Shown piece after piece: positions 1 through 11,904 of a DNA stretch of 64,000 nt (positions within the stretch are counted from its first letter, which is position 1; each line of letters begins with the position of its first letter). The stretch is taken from the NCBI RefSeq assembly GCF_043290135.1, contig NC_134710.1, positions 463,179,376 to 463,243,375 of the forward strand. Reading direction: 5' to 3'. The notes under the pieces were generated by a model that saw only the letters and a list, made by a program, of their open reading frames with translations, was not told the origin of the DNA and did not search any database. The position numbers and the translations under genes are program-made. The DNA is from Rhipicephalus microplus. Lineage: Eukaryota > Arthropoda > Arachnida > Ixodida > Ixodidae.

Positions 1-40
1 AAATCGTGCTCCAATCTTAACAAGGAGACAATGGTTTTTT

Positions 41-274
41 TTATCTGTGGGGTTTAACGTCCCAAAACCACCATATGATTATGAGAGACGCCGTAGTGGA
101 GGGCTCCGGAAATTTCGACCACCTGGGGTTCTTTAACGTGCAACCAAATCTGAGAACACGGGCCTACAACATTTCTGCCTCCATCGGAAATGCAGCCGTC
201 GCAGCCGGGATTCGATCCCGTGACCTACGGGTCAGTAGCTCAGTACCTTAGCCACTAGATCACCGCGGCGGGGC
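41..274 (-). mobile_element. Ruka-like tRNA-derived SINE, full length
   Basis: Read on the minus strand, the element starts with a tRNA-like head that has an A-box-like stretch (TGGCTAAGGTACTG) and a B-box-like stretch (GGGATCGAATCCC). It is followed by the conserved tick SINE body and ends in a short A/T-rich tail. An 11-bp direct repeat, ACAAGGAGACA, flanks it at 20-30 and 278-288, which I read as the target-site duplication. The family matches my memory of Ruka, a tRNA-derived SINE of ixodid ticks that needs a LINE reverse transcriptase to move. The duplication is seen directly; the family name is from recognition. Confidence 0.9.
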
Positions 275-288
275 AACACAAGGAGACA

Positions 289-2160
289 AGACCAACATGC
301 AGAGAGCAGCCGTCAATGAAGTTCTTAGCCCTACAGAGTGTCCACTACACACCGCAAGGTGTCGACTGAAGTGAAGCACCAGTGATGATGCAAGCATCGG
401 GCATACCGTTCTTCAAAATGACAAATGCCATAAGGTCACTTCCAAAAGAAAAAAATACTAACCAGAAAAACAAACAGTTTAAGCAGTCTTACAATTGAAG
501 AAACAAGCCAAACAAAACTCGTTTGCTAATTGAACATACTGTTTAAAATTGCCAGCGTAGATAACGCACTCAATATTCGTCACTACTCTTTGTGGACGAT
601 GCTCCACCGTACTCAAATTGTTAGAGAGGAAAAAACAGACTGACATTCTCTGTCATTTTCAACAACTTTGCAACTTTAAGTTAAGTTGAGCACTTCATGT
701 TTTCGAAATATTCAGACAAACCTCGTATAAATAATACTGGTACAAAGTGAATTAGCTCAAAAAAGAGCGGTATTGTGATCAAACGTAAAATGGGGGGGGG
801 GGGAGAGAAGGCTAATTTTAAGACCCTGAAAGACAAGTCCGCTTGTCAGAACGTTGGCATTTACGACACCCCCTGTTTACGAATTTTTGACCTTAACGTG
901 TGCTACCAAGGCGTGATTGATAGGAATGAGTTTCCGCGCTACTCACTCGGTTGGGAAATAAGTGAACACGCGCCACATGACAGGGGACAACTAGTTGGTG
1001 AGGACGGAGGAGTACCATCGGCATTTTTTCATGGGGGGATAAGCCCCCCCCCCCACACACACACACGTGTGTGGAGGGGGTTAAGGTCCACTACAGGTAC
1101 GGCCTTCACGAACAACTTAATTACACAAAAAGATGATTGTAGAAGCTAATTCCATCCCTTAATACTGCCTGACAGAATTCTGCAAGTATAGTAAAAAAAC
1201 CCTTTTGTTTATCCTAATTCTATCCAAAGGGAGCCAATTGTGGAATAAAAAACTTTTGTTTGAGCGAGACCAATACTAGAGGCCTGCTTTTACAAAAGAA
1301 ATTTAAAATACGAACTTCTTTATGTACAATGGCCAGAGAGAAAGAGGGAACGAGAGAAACAATTTTATGAAAAGGCATGAGGTCGTTATGTGTGCCAGTG
1401 GTGTGGAGGGTGCTGGCATGTAGCTTGCCATGACCGTTTCGGTCCAGTTAAACACTTCTGTCTGAATACGGCAGTTAGTCGACAGTAGGAGTGACTGTCA
1501 TGCCTCGACGGAGGAAGCTGCAGTATTATTTTTGTGGTTCGTTCCCCTCGCATTCCCAAAGAGCGTGAATTCGGAGAGCGTTCACGCAGCCACAATGTGG
1601 GAAGTGTGATTGAATGTCTTCTAGGCAAGGGGCTCGGAAAAAGAGAAGTCTGCTCCACTATTATCATATCGAAAATGTGTACATTAGGTATGTGTGCTCA
1701 GACATTGCGAACACGTTGTTTTTACTGGACTGCATTAAAACGCTCTAGTCATCGTTTCTCGTTTTCGTGAGGAGCAACGATGTAGCTTGGAAAGTTACGT
1801 TGATGTTTTTTTTTATAAAACATACAATGCACACCCTTGGACAATAGTAAAGATTAGGATTGGGTAGCAAGAGTACTTATATGTTATGGCAGAAGAATGA
1901 GATTACACTAAAATAAAAAGGTGCGAGGCTTTTATAAGCTATTCTTAAATTAACAGTGTGACCTCGAAAAGTCTCCCAATTACAATGCATGCACATATTT
2001 ATGACAAGTCTAGGGAACACTCATTTACGGCAGGGGCAAGTACCTGAGAAAAATGTCGAATCATAATGAACACTGAAGGTTGAGCGTATTTATCCACTCT
2101 CTGAGACCAGCCCGATACAAGGAGCCTGCAGGGCACGTAGTGGAGCCAGTGTGCGTTAGT
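289..2160. other. No gene seen; contains a poly-G run and a C-run/CA tract
   Basis: No domain, splice-consistent exon or repeat was recognised. A 12-base G run lies near 792-803. A run of C followed by CA dinucleotides that pair with GTGTG lies at 1044-1080. Both interrupt an open frame (775-1149) whose translation is low-complexity and which I do not consider coding. Confidence 0.6.
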
Positions 2161-2170
2161 TTAATAATAA

Positions 2171-2204
2171 TTTGTGTAGTTTAACGTCCCAAAACAACCT
2201 TATC
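2171..2204 (-). mobile_element. Short Ruka-like SINE tail fragment
   Basis: About 30 bases match the 3' tail of the SINE family (GTTTAACGTCCCAAAACA core, read on plus). The body and tRNA head are missing. It is too short to date, and no target duplication is visible. Confidence 0.5.
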
Positions 2205-2472
2205 GTCTCAAATATAGCATGCGTACCGTCTTGAATGGACCATTCTTACAAGGCTGGTCTCGAAACGTGTCATTCAAAAACCTTCTTTGCGTCATTTGTA
2301 ATCCGATCATTCTCTCGATGGAACCGCCTTTCCGAAGCCATCGTATCAACTCATGACAGTTGATTACTTGAAAGAGCTTTATCGAATATTTTACACACTG
2401 ATTCGACTTTTTTGCTCTCTGCAACAAGAGTGAATGCAGGACTTTATTTTTATTCCTTACGTACATATTTTG

Positions 2473-3085
2473 TCTACTTAGGGCTGATAATAACTGCGAA
2501 GCCGAACCACGAGATTGAAGTAACTAGAAGAATAAGAATGGGGTGGAGCACATTTGGCAAGCACTCTCAAATCATGACAAGTAGATTGTCACTATCCCTC
2601 AAGAGGAAGGTATATAACAGCTGCATCTTGCCGGCACATAGCTATGAAGCAAAAACCTGGAGACTTACAAAGAGGGTTCAGCTTAAATTGAGGATGACGC
2701 AGCGAGCGATGGAAAGAAAAAGGGTAGGTGTAACCTTAAAGGCAAGAAGAGAGCAGAGTGGAATAGGGAACAAACGGGGGTTCAGGATATCATAGCTTTA
2801 ATCAAGAACAGGAAATGCACATCTACCGGGCATGTAGCGCGTAGACAGGATAGCCGCTGGTCGTTAAGGGTAACTAACTGGATTCCCAGAGAAGGCAAGC
2901 GGGTTAGGGACAGACAGAAGGTTAGGTGGGCAGATGAGATTAAGAGGTCTGCGGGTATAGATTGGCAGCAGCAAGCACAAGACCCAGTTGACTGCCGGAA
3001 TATGAGTGAGGCCTTTGTCCTGCAGGGGATGTAGTCAGGCTGATGATGATGATGGTGATGACGATAATGATGATGATAATGACAT
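2473..3085 (+). pseudogene. 3' end of an RTE-like non-LTR retrotransposon (C-terminus of endonuclease-reverse transcriptase)
   Basis: The translation from 2473 gives motifs of the region after the RT domain of RTE/Bov-B-type elements: YLG, then EI..RI..GW..FGK, SLKRKVYNSCILPA, TW.LTK, then QRAMERK..GVTL. The frame stops at 2793-2795. The same protein continues in another frame (GHVARRQDSRW, then RWADEIK and EAFVLQG) to a stop near 3033, so there is one frameshift, probably in the G run near 2775. A (GATGAT)n tail follows, as is typical of this clade. The endonuclease and RT fingers/palm are absent, consistent with 5' truncation. Immobile relic; clade assignment by recognition. Confidence 0.75.
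3032..3083. repeat. (GATGAT)n microsatellite tail
   Basis: Imperfect GATGAT/AATGAT trinucleotide repeat directly after the LINE stop codon. This is the expected 3' tail of an RTE-like element and could also act as a length-variable marker. Confidence 0.8.
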
Positions 3086-3290
3086 ATTTTGTCACAATTT
3101 TGGATTTGCGATCATTGTTTATCACTTGTCTGTCAAAATTTTATCTTGCTTTATTTTAGCTAAAACTGTATATACATGCCTTTTATGTTGAAATGTTTTA
3201 TATGCTTGTGTGATTTTGCTTTTGTCGCTTTTGTACCAACTCCCCTTTTTAACGCTCTGGCACCAATGGTTTTAAAAAATAATAAATAAG

Positions 3291-3468
3291 TGAATGGGGG
3301 GCACGGAAATTTCGGCCACCTCGGGTTCTTTGAACTTCACCTAAATAGAAGCACATGGACCTCAAGCATTTCCGGCTCCATTGGTAATGTAACCGCCTTG
3401 GCCGGGATTCAATCCCGCGACGTGCGGGTCAGCAGCCGAGTGCTTCAGCGACTAGACCACAGCGGCGG
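3291..3468 (-). mobile_element. Diverged Ruka-like SINE, variant subfamily
   Basis: The minus strand contains the tRNA head with a B-box-like GGGATTGAATCCC and the SINE body. The body carries diagnostic differences from the main family, such as a TTCACCTAAAT stretch where other copies have GTGCACCCAAAT (both read on plus). The A/T-rich tail is lost. No target duplication was found. It is an older or separate subfamily. Confidence 0.75.
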
Positions 3469-3479
3469 CCAGAGTGCAT

Positions 3480-6100
3480 TCGTGTATGGCTTGAAGCTCT
3501 TCCAGTCTTTCCTGGTAGTCGGAACGTCGAGGCGCTTGTTTGAAGCCGATGAATAATGTATGTATTAAAAGAAGCTGTTTTCCAAATTTAGACCTCATTC
3601 ATCCTCCGTAGTTTATACATCAGGCTTGTGACAAACACACTATGAATAATTAAGTTTCTCCAAAAGGTAGCGAATCTAGTAGCATTATATATTAGGTTTT
3701 ATGCATAATGGAATAATCTGTGACACTACGAAACTATCCCAATTTCAAACAAAAAGGTTTTGTAACTGAGGCATCTCTACTTGGCTCAAGTTCTGCCGCA
3801 GAATGCAGAGGCGTTTACAAGAACTAACTAGATGGAGTATCACTGAGTTTTGCCATACCAACGAGCACTGGGTTTACATTGCTTTATCGTAATTTATGAA
3901 CAATTATAATGCGCGCGACATAGCCAATTAATATGTAACTAGCATGCTTGTTAGCTATCCAGACTAATGAACTAACTGATTGTGATTCTTCATGCTTCTG
4001 TGGACGACAAAGTGTTAGTCGCCGACACCACTAAAAAGCTCATCCTCGTGGGGCAAATTGGTAAAAATGACAGCTCATCCTGCGTTCAGTAAAAAGAGAA
4101 GTACCATGAGTACACCAGAGTGATGCAAAGCATTTATTTTGTCAAAGGAACACAAGGCAAATAACAATTTACGTCTTTGTGAAAGGTGAATGCTTCAGAA
4201 TGTCTAGAATGTCAGTGCAATGCACAGGCACACTTTGGTTATAGAGCAACCGTGTGATTAATGTTAGACACAATTTGTACCATCAGGGGGACATTTTTAA
4301 ACCCAAGCCCAATGACAGTGGTGCCTCAGCTCAATTAATCACACGTGCTCAAACTTGTCATGACAAGAAAGGGCATTACAGTACTTAATGACACTGAAAT
4401 GCAAAAAAAATATCAAATATAAAGTGACCTTGAGAAGATGTACCCTGAATTTTCTCGGGACTGTTCTTAGACAGTGCGAGCATGGCGCAGGCTATATCGT
4501 ACATACGGTCGTACTAACAGCTTTAAAGAAAATCGGGCTTATAGTAATCTACATACTAAGTGATTCGCTCACACGAAACAAGCACTATGACGTTTCTTAG
4601 ATGGTATATCAAAGCCCACGTCAAATCCTACTATTTATTTACATTTAATGCCCCTTCAAAGAATTCAGCAGACAAAAAAAAGAGAAGATAAAAGAGCGAA
4701 ATCAGCATTTGTCTGCCAGCAGGAGGCGAGCACATTGAAGAATCAAGGAAGGACCAGTGGCCTTTCTTGATTCTTTGGATTCAGGTAAAGTGGTGCGCTC
4801 TCTGGAAGAAGCTGCCTGTCAGAAGCATCATTGTAAATTTAAAGTTACCAAAACGAAATCTTTCAGATCCAGAAGATAGCGCAAGAGATGCGAGTGCAGG
4901 GCAGAAGGTCCAGAGCTTCGAGCAAGCGAGGCTGAAGTTGAAAGCTTGCGTTGGACCGCTTTCCACCCGAGTTTGAAACAAGGCAAGATGAAGTGGCTTA
5001 GAGCGCCACTTTACTGTTTGATTAGACTTTGCAACGTTATCTCAGTGAGCCTGGACTATATTTATCACCATACGTTGTCATCTCTGTTGCAATACTAAGA
5101 TTTTGACTAGAAATTTGCATTTACCTTCTTTTATGATCCCCAGCACCCTCTTTTGCCAGTGCATATTGTGAAGGGATGGATTTATTCGGCAGTGACTGGT
5201 CGATGCCAGTCGTGCTACACTGCTGATGAAGCCCGGATTTCAGTCCTTCAGAGAAGCTACAGTGCTAATATCAATGAAATAGTCTTGTTAATGCTCATGT
5301 AGAGAGAAGAGCGTCACGATCAATGTGGTACTTTGTGGCTGTTTCGCACTGTTAGAGTCCGCAACGTGACAGTGACACACTATCTCTGAAATTTGCCAGT
5401 TCTGCATTAGTCTTTGCACTCCCATGCAAGGCAAGACACCTCAGATCTGGATGAACACACCTACTCGACCTCTGGGTTCATATATCATGTCGCCGTACAA
5501 CATTAGAATATCTTTACGAAGATACTTCTGTGTATCTGTGACACCATGTTGTACTATGCATTAAGGGCAAACTTTAAAACAACAGCTACATTAGTTCGAA
5601 ACCTGAGAAAACCAACAGGCCTGCGCGGAACACTCGGCACTGTCGCAGTGAAAGCTAGAAAAGTGTCCCTTAAGAGCCTTTTTTAATACTCTTTGGGTAG
5701 CTGCTGCAAGCACACTTGCAGGGTACCCACTACGCCATTAATCATAGAGTAGTAGTCGGGCAAACACTGTCCCATTCTTCGTCATTCTTTGGAGAAGCGT
5801 GGTACCTGCTGCACACTTGCAAGAGAACTTTGTGCAATTTTTCGCTGCTGTGTCTTACGACAATGAAGAATTATGCCAGGAGCTTTTGTAATCCCCACAA
5901 TGTCGCACAGTGGGCATGCACCGCAGTTAATAGGTAAACAAGATCAAGCTTTTGTAAAAGGTCTGAGCATTCGACGAAATACTCGTTACGCAATTTTATT
6001 ATTTGTCATCTGCTTGTTTTATTGCTGTTCTAATAATGTTTATTACACATAATACTGCGATTCCTTACCCCACATCAAGACTTCCTAGGGCCAATTTACA
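3480..6100. other. No gene or repeat recognised
   Basis: AT-rich unique-looking sequence. Several open frames of 60-90 codons exist but none shows a domain, and none has a strand bias or splice context that would support coding. Confidence 0.5.
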
Positions 6101-6112
6101 AGGCAGTTCCAA

Positions 6113-6318
6113 GCACTGACGTGGCTCTGTTGTGGAATACTGGGCTGGCACCCAGAAGACCCAGGTTTGAATCTCAATGCGTCCTTGCTGTTTTTATTTA
6201 CTGATTTTTTTTCTTATTTTGTGCGATATAGGTCACGGACACCGGCGGCAGCAGAAAACTACGGCGCGCATGTGACCCCTGTTGTGATCTCATAACAGCT
6301 TTCGCTGTGAAAGACAGA
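6113..6318 (+). mobile_element. Second tRNA-derived SINE family
   Basis: The head (about 6119-6185) looks like a tRNA: an A-box-like TGGCTCTGTTGTGGAATAC, an anticodon-region GGGCTGGCACCCAG and a B-box-like AGGTTTGAATCTC. It is followed by a T-rich linker, a CACGGACACCGGCGGCAGC block and a CATAACAGCTTTCGCTGTGA block. I recall the last two as common dispersed tick sequences. The body is unrelated to the Ruka body. No clear target duplication was seen, so the ends are approximate. Confidence 0.6.
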
Positions 6319-7162
6319 CAGGCATGAGTCTTGTCAGCTTGCCTTAAAGCAGTACGCCCAACGATGTGCTTGTATAGCCTCGATGAAGTCAGGGGCAACA
6401 TAATAAACTAAAGCCCGATGGTGGGCTAGTTGGTTTACTTCCTTAAAGTGTGAGTAGGCGCGAACAGACAACGCCGTAGAAGAGTATACTGACACTGACA
6501 GAGCGCTACTTTCAACTCATCTTTTTTATTTTTGCACGAACCAATACATGTATGCCGAGCGAGCAGAAACAACATGAACACGAAGAGAAACTCGTGGATT
6601 CACATCCTTGAACTGAGCACGCGTACATTGCATTATCACGGCATTGAAAAAATTTCATGTCCCTGCGTCAAATCAAGGTAATGCAGCTTTTTTTGAGAAA
6701 GCGATGCCGATGGTTGGCTAATGCATATGTCTGATGATCTTGCGATTTCATACGCTTCCATAATCTTCCTTGTCACCTTGCCGGGAGACCTAAATAACAT
6801 TTTAGTTTTTTTCGAACAAGGGCATGCGTACTTCATCTCGGCAATAAATATCCAAATGACCTGAGATTGCTCACGTGACATTATAAAGATGCTATTTCAA
6901 TCTCTGATTGATACATCGGCTGGTCTGACCGACATAGGGTTTTCTACAGGAAAACAAAGTAGCATAAACAACGTTGCGAACGCAGTTGATAAAAAGTGTT
7001 CTATGATTAACGAGGCAAGTTTTTACACTGTTACAATGAAAATGGATGCGTAGACACAGCATTTGTAGACGTTCTGGAGCTTAAAAGACCACATACACCC
7101 CTGACTTTCCCGCGGTCCTTCTTAGATTGTGCGAAACACCATGCAATATCGCGCGACGGCCA

Positions 7163-7180
7163 CTTTTTTTTTTTTTTTTG
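7163..7180. repeat. Poly-T tract
   Basis: Run of T residues shortly upstream of a SINE. Could be a remnant tail of an older insertion on the minus strand. Confidence 0.5.
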
Positions 7181-7231
7181 CAGTGCGACCACTATTGCTT
7201 TTGGATGGGCGTTTTAGCTTTCTGTCAAAGT

Positions 7232-7470
7232 CCCGCCATGGTGGTCTAGTGGCTAAGGTACTCGGCTGCTGACCCGCAGGTAGTGGGATCGAATCCCGGC
7301 TGCGGCGGCTGCATTTCTGATGGAGGCGGAAATGTTGTAGGCCCATGTGCTCAGATTTGGGTGCACGTTAAAGAACCCCAGGTGGTCGAAATTTCCGGAG
7401 CCCTCCACTACGGCGTCTTATAATCATATAGTGGTTTTGGGACGTTAAATCCCACAAATCAATCAATCAA
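7232..7470 (+). mobile_element. Ruka-like SINE, full length
   Basis: It starts with the tRNA-like head (CCCGCCATGGTGGTCTAGTG), has a B-box-like GGGATCGAATCCC, a complete body and an (AATC)n tail. Flanks at 7219-7230 (TTTCTGTCAAAG) and 7475-7486 (TTTCCGTCGAAG) match at 10 of 12 positions and are a probable aged target-site duplication. Confidence 0.9.
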
Positions 7471-7489
7471 TGGATTTCCGTCGAAGCCC

Positions 7490-10480
7490 TCTGCGACCGA
7501 GCTAAACACACATACTGGATAACCTGACTCTGCCAAGCGCTGGTCTTGGTTCAGAAAACTGCCTTCAACGTTGTGGTTACAGGACTTCATAAGGGAGTTA
7601 TTCAAACAGGATTGTACAGTGGTGCGTTTAACGAGCTTTAAATAGGCGGAGGAAAACGGCAGGACGAACTTATTGGCGCCTAACTAAATCTTAACTTCTT
7701 CAGTAACTTCATCGAAGGACATGGTATCTATGATCTACCACTGCCGAGGCGGGACATATACAGCGGGGGCAGCCAAACTGTGTTCTCAAAATGGCACACA
7801 CATTTCTTTCGCTGGACTCATCACACAAACTGCTTAGAGCTGTCTCATGGCAGGGTGGTTTTCCAATAAAACAGAACAGGACAACTCATTGATGGTAGAG
7901 TGTAGGGGGTGTTCATTGTTTGTGTTTACTTTATAAAATTATAGAAATGATAGGTATGATCTCTGGAGATGTAGCGACCACTCGTTCTGTTCAACGTACA
8001 CTGTAAACAAAAATATACCCAGCTGGGAGGAATCGGTGAAGGATTAGCCCGCTCTGCTCCGGTGACCTCCCTCAAACCGGATTCTACGGGAGCAAATACA
8101 TTCGTTTTCCACCGTTCTCCTCCCGTGATCGCCGGATGGAGGAAACCGGAGGAAAACGAGGCCAATCCACTGACTCTACTCCTGTGGTTCCTCCAGAAAT
8201 GCTCCCGCACAACGCTTTTGCCTCGGTAGATGCTCCCCAGTTGCTCCGTGTCATCGCAACACTGGCAATAATTGGCTGTTTGAGGAGTGACGTAGGCAGC
8301 CTCGCCACCAGGAGGCCGTTCCTCACAAACCAACATGGCGCAGACCACGCCGGTGCTGTGAGGATTGTGCTAAGTGCTCGGCCGCGTTGGAGAAAAAGAA
8401 ATCGTTATGAGCACCTTCGGATATCACAAGCGGCAAGTAGCAACGAAGGTTTTCAATGACAGAAGGGAGTTGTGCGAACGGTAATCGTGTGATGGTTCCT
8501 GGCAGCGAACGACACAATGTGATCTCGTGAGTGTTGAGGGACCCGGCGGTTGCTGGTGCGGCGAAAAAATGGTGAGGGAGCTCTCCTTGAATTACCTGTG
8601 TTATTTTTGTCAGGTAGTGCTAATATTGAATTATGTGGGGTTGCAAACCAACCATTTCGCTAATTTCACAAGACGTCAATGAAAAGTTAGCGGAATTACG
8701 TGTTTTTTTTAACATAGCTTCGGTAAAGCAAAACGGAGAGGTGAAAGAGTTGGTTACTGATTCATTTTGGCGTAAATGTAGCGCAAAAAAAAAGTGAGCA
8801 CCACTTGCACTTGTGGTTGTTCCCTTTCTTGTACTTGTCCTTTTTTGCGTAGCATTAACGCCAAAATAACGTCGGTAAATTGAAAGAAGTCGCTGTATTA
8901 TTTGGAGCGCTGATTAAATATCTAACAATAAAAATAATATAGCTTTGGGTCGATTCTATCAAACATTTATAATTGTTATAGGTAAACCTAGCTGTTTAAA
9001 AGATGTTTTTCGTCTTGTCAGTACACATAAACGCTAACATTTCTCCGCTTTCCATATCAATACACGCCAGGTTGAAGTCAACCACTCCGTAAAAATTATT
9101 TTGATAGAATATTTAGGCTGAACTAATAAAACTTTATTATTGAAATTAGTGTTATTTCTTTATAAATGTAGTGAATCGACGTAGGTCAATGTAAATGGTA
9201 CAGACTTTCAGAACGCATACACGCACTCATACCTGTGAAAAAGTTATCTTCCTTGGGTGAATGGTATCTGTGATCTTCATCTAGAAGTATACTTAACTCT
9301 TCGCGGGACGTGGTGCTTTCAGGAAAAAAAAGAGAGGGGCGATAGAAACTGACGATCCTAAAAACGAGGAATGCAAAAAAAAAGAACAGGGGTTGCTTGG
9401 CAGAACGAGTCGTGCAGCGCTGGACGTTTTGTGAAAGGGGGGTAAAGGGGGTGGAAGGGGGGTAAAGCTAACTCATATGACAGTCCGGCTGAACATTCTA
9501 AGATTGAGGGGAAGTTGTAGTAAAAGAAAGAGAGAAAGGAGAAAGCACCCTTTCGAAAAACCAGCGGTATTTTCTGTGTTGGTGATGGTAGAGATCCTTG
9601 CTGCTGCATTTTTTCTCTTTTCAGTCGTGCTACCGAGGCACTGACTGTAGTTTTCTTCTTCTTCTTTTTTTTTTGCGGAAGACTGGAGTGCGAACAGTGC
9701 TGAGACGCAGTTTTGACCTGGGAAATGCGACGACACTGGCTTGTGAACCGAAGAGGGGAAAAGAAAATTTCTTCAAGCCTGGGACGCTCATCGTGACGCT
9801 TGCACCTGCATCACCTTCTCTGGCCTCCAAACGTGTGCACGGACCTTTCAGTTGAGTAAACTGGTTAACCTTCCCTTATTTTTGTGAAAACGCAGTTGGC
9901 TTATGTGGCGTAATATTTGTGCGTTTTATTGCTTATTTATTTTGTTATGTTGTAGTGAAGTTTTTCTTATTTTGTGCTTGAAGCTGTTTGTCTTGAAGAA
10001 GTACACGCTCATACAATAACTACTTAAAACAATTATCACAGCGACTAGTATCAAAACAGAGCGGGCAGTACGTATTAAAAATTACAAAATGCTAACTTAT
10101 GCCGAAAATTATTTTAGAAAAGAGATGAAGATGGGCTTTCCTTAAAGACTGGCCGCGACCATGCAAACTGTAAGGGCTCACTTTGCTAGAAGTATGACGA
10201 TGAGCACGCACAAAACTGTGACTGTAATAATCAAAATTATTGTTTCATAAAATTAGGAAATTATTTGGAGGAGCATTGCTGATGCCATCTACAAGAGTAC
10301 CGAAATAAGATTATTTTAGTCAAAAATTGCTTTCGAATGTTTCAGCAAAGGTAGAGCTATCGATTTAGAAATATATAGAAAACTTTGGCTAGTTTTCAAC
10401 TTTGTTCGCGTCAAGGAAGTGTGTTTTATCATGTCGTGGCTTTCTCACACCGAATTACAACGGATGTGCTTCTTGATAGT
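7490..10480. other. No gene recognised
   Basis: Several overlapping open frames around 7926-8517 and 9358-9855 have translations without recognisable domains. The 8020-8200 stretch has short GGAG/CTCC-rich repeats loosely like the tandem array at 11.3 kb. I could not define an element or an exon. Confidence 0.5.
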
Positions 10481-10490
10481 GACCGCTCAT

Positions 10491-10540
10491 TCTCTCTCTC
10501 TCTCTCCCTCTCTCTCTCTGTGTGTGTGTGTGTGTGTGCT
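10491..10540. repeat. (TC)n(TG)n compound microsatellite
   Basis: CT dinucleotide repeat passing directly into a TG dinucleotide repeat. Confidence 0.9.
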
Positions 10541-11325
10541 TTTCGCATGATTTGCAATTCTCATGTGCAATTTATTTTACTAAATTTTGCAGGAAGCAAA
10601 AAGCTCAACACTTGCGTCATCAATGAAACTGATGGATGGTCCTTCGAGAATGGTGAAGAGTTGTTGTCGGTGGCCCCACTTTTTTCGTTTGTCGTGCATC
10701 GTTTTGCAGCATCATGGGGTTCATATTGAAGCGCTGCGTTTCAAACTTGAGTGCTGTTGACTTCACCTGATCTGTCTTATTGTGTTTTGTTTTTGGTGAC
10801 TTTTTCCATGTTTGTTTATTTTTTAAGCGTATGTAAGGAGAGGTTGGTGCCAATGCGTGGCGCCGGCTACTCCTCTTCTCTTGCACAAAAGTCAACATCG
10901 CACATCTATTAGCTAACAAGGCTATACATATGTTCATAGCACAACACTTACACAATCAGTTCACGTTTTTCCACACTGAGTGTCCACACCACACAGAAAT
11001 GAGTCCACACTGCGTAGAACTGTGTCCGCACCACACTAATTCTTGTCTCGGTTTCCTAAATGCTAGGTAATCATCCAGAGTTGGCAGCTTATTTTTAATA
11101 AATCAAAGAATAAGAACTCAAGTGTTTCCTTGAATTTCATCTGCTAGAGCTCCGTGGAAAAGAATACACAGTTCCTCTGCAGTGATTCCACTAGAATAGG
11201 GACTTCCTTCATCTAACCAATGCGTGAAACGATCAGCATACAATAAATAATCAGCGGAGCAAACACTTTAAACAATACTGGTCCACCTTACTAAATTTTT
11301 GTCTGGACGAAGTAAGTACATTCGT

Positions 11326-11563
11326 AAAATACTCAGGAGGTACCATACAAAAGCTTTGGATAGCCGGAGTGAAAGAACCCGCAAAAAATGCTCTGGATGT
11401 GCCACGTAATCACTTTGGCCAACCGGAGAAAAATGCAAGTAAAAAGTAAGTACTCCGGTGGTGCTACGTCATTGCGCCGATCGGCCAGAGTAAAATATCT
11501 TTTTAAAGTACTCCAGGTGCGCCACGCAATTCCTCCGGCGAGCCCGAGCAAAAATTGCTCTGA
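11326..11563. repeat. Degenerate tandem repeat, four units of about 60 bp
   Basis: Units begin near 11326, 11385, 11446 and 11505. Each shares a TACTC.GG start, a GGTG..(A/C)CACG-like middle, a CCGG core and an AGTAAAA-type A-rich end. Units differ at many positions, so the array is old. A long minus-strand open frame (11333-11704) runs through it but has no recognised domain. Confidence 0.7.
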
Positions 11564-11904
11564 ATAGGGGGGGACCCTATAGAGGACAAGCGTTTTACTC
11601 CAACCTCGGAGTAAGTTTTTTACAGTGTACAGGCTTTCTACAGAGCTAGCTCGGAAAAAACGTGTAGAAAAACGAATTCGAAGATGGTGAACAGGGTCGA
11701 GCATCTAGAGTGCAGTTGGTGTTGCAGACTGGTGTATTATTGCTCCGTGATCGAAGCGCGTGCGTATCATACTCTTGTATAAATTCATGAGACACGTCTT
11801 GTCAGTACCCCGTTAAGTGCGTGACAATTAATATACTTTCAGAATATTCATTGTTTTCAAGCACTTCTTTTTAACGTACTATATATGTGCTGTCAATGTT
11901 ATTC

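Noticed and set aside
775..1149. 124-codon plus-strand ORF
   Set aside because: Translation is driven by a G-run and a C/CA tract, with no domain.
6119..6185. tRNA gene
   Set aside because: Part of a SINE head; acceptor stem does not close.
7926..8517. Cluster of overlapping ORFs on both strands
   Set aside because: No conserved motif, no splice context on either strand.
7994..11620. Large DNA transposon with ACACTGTAAA / TTTACAGTGT ends
   Set aside because: The matching words are only about 10 bases and nothing between them supports one element.
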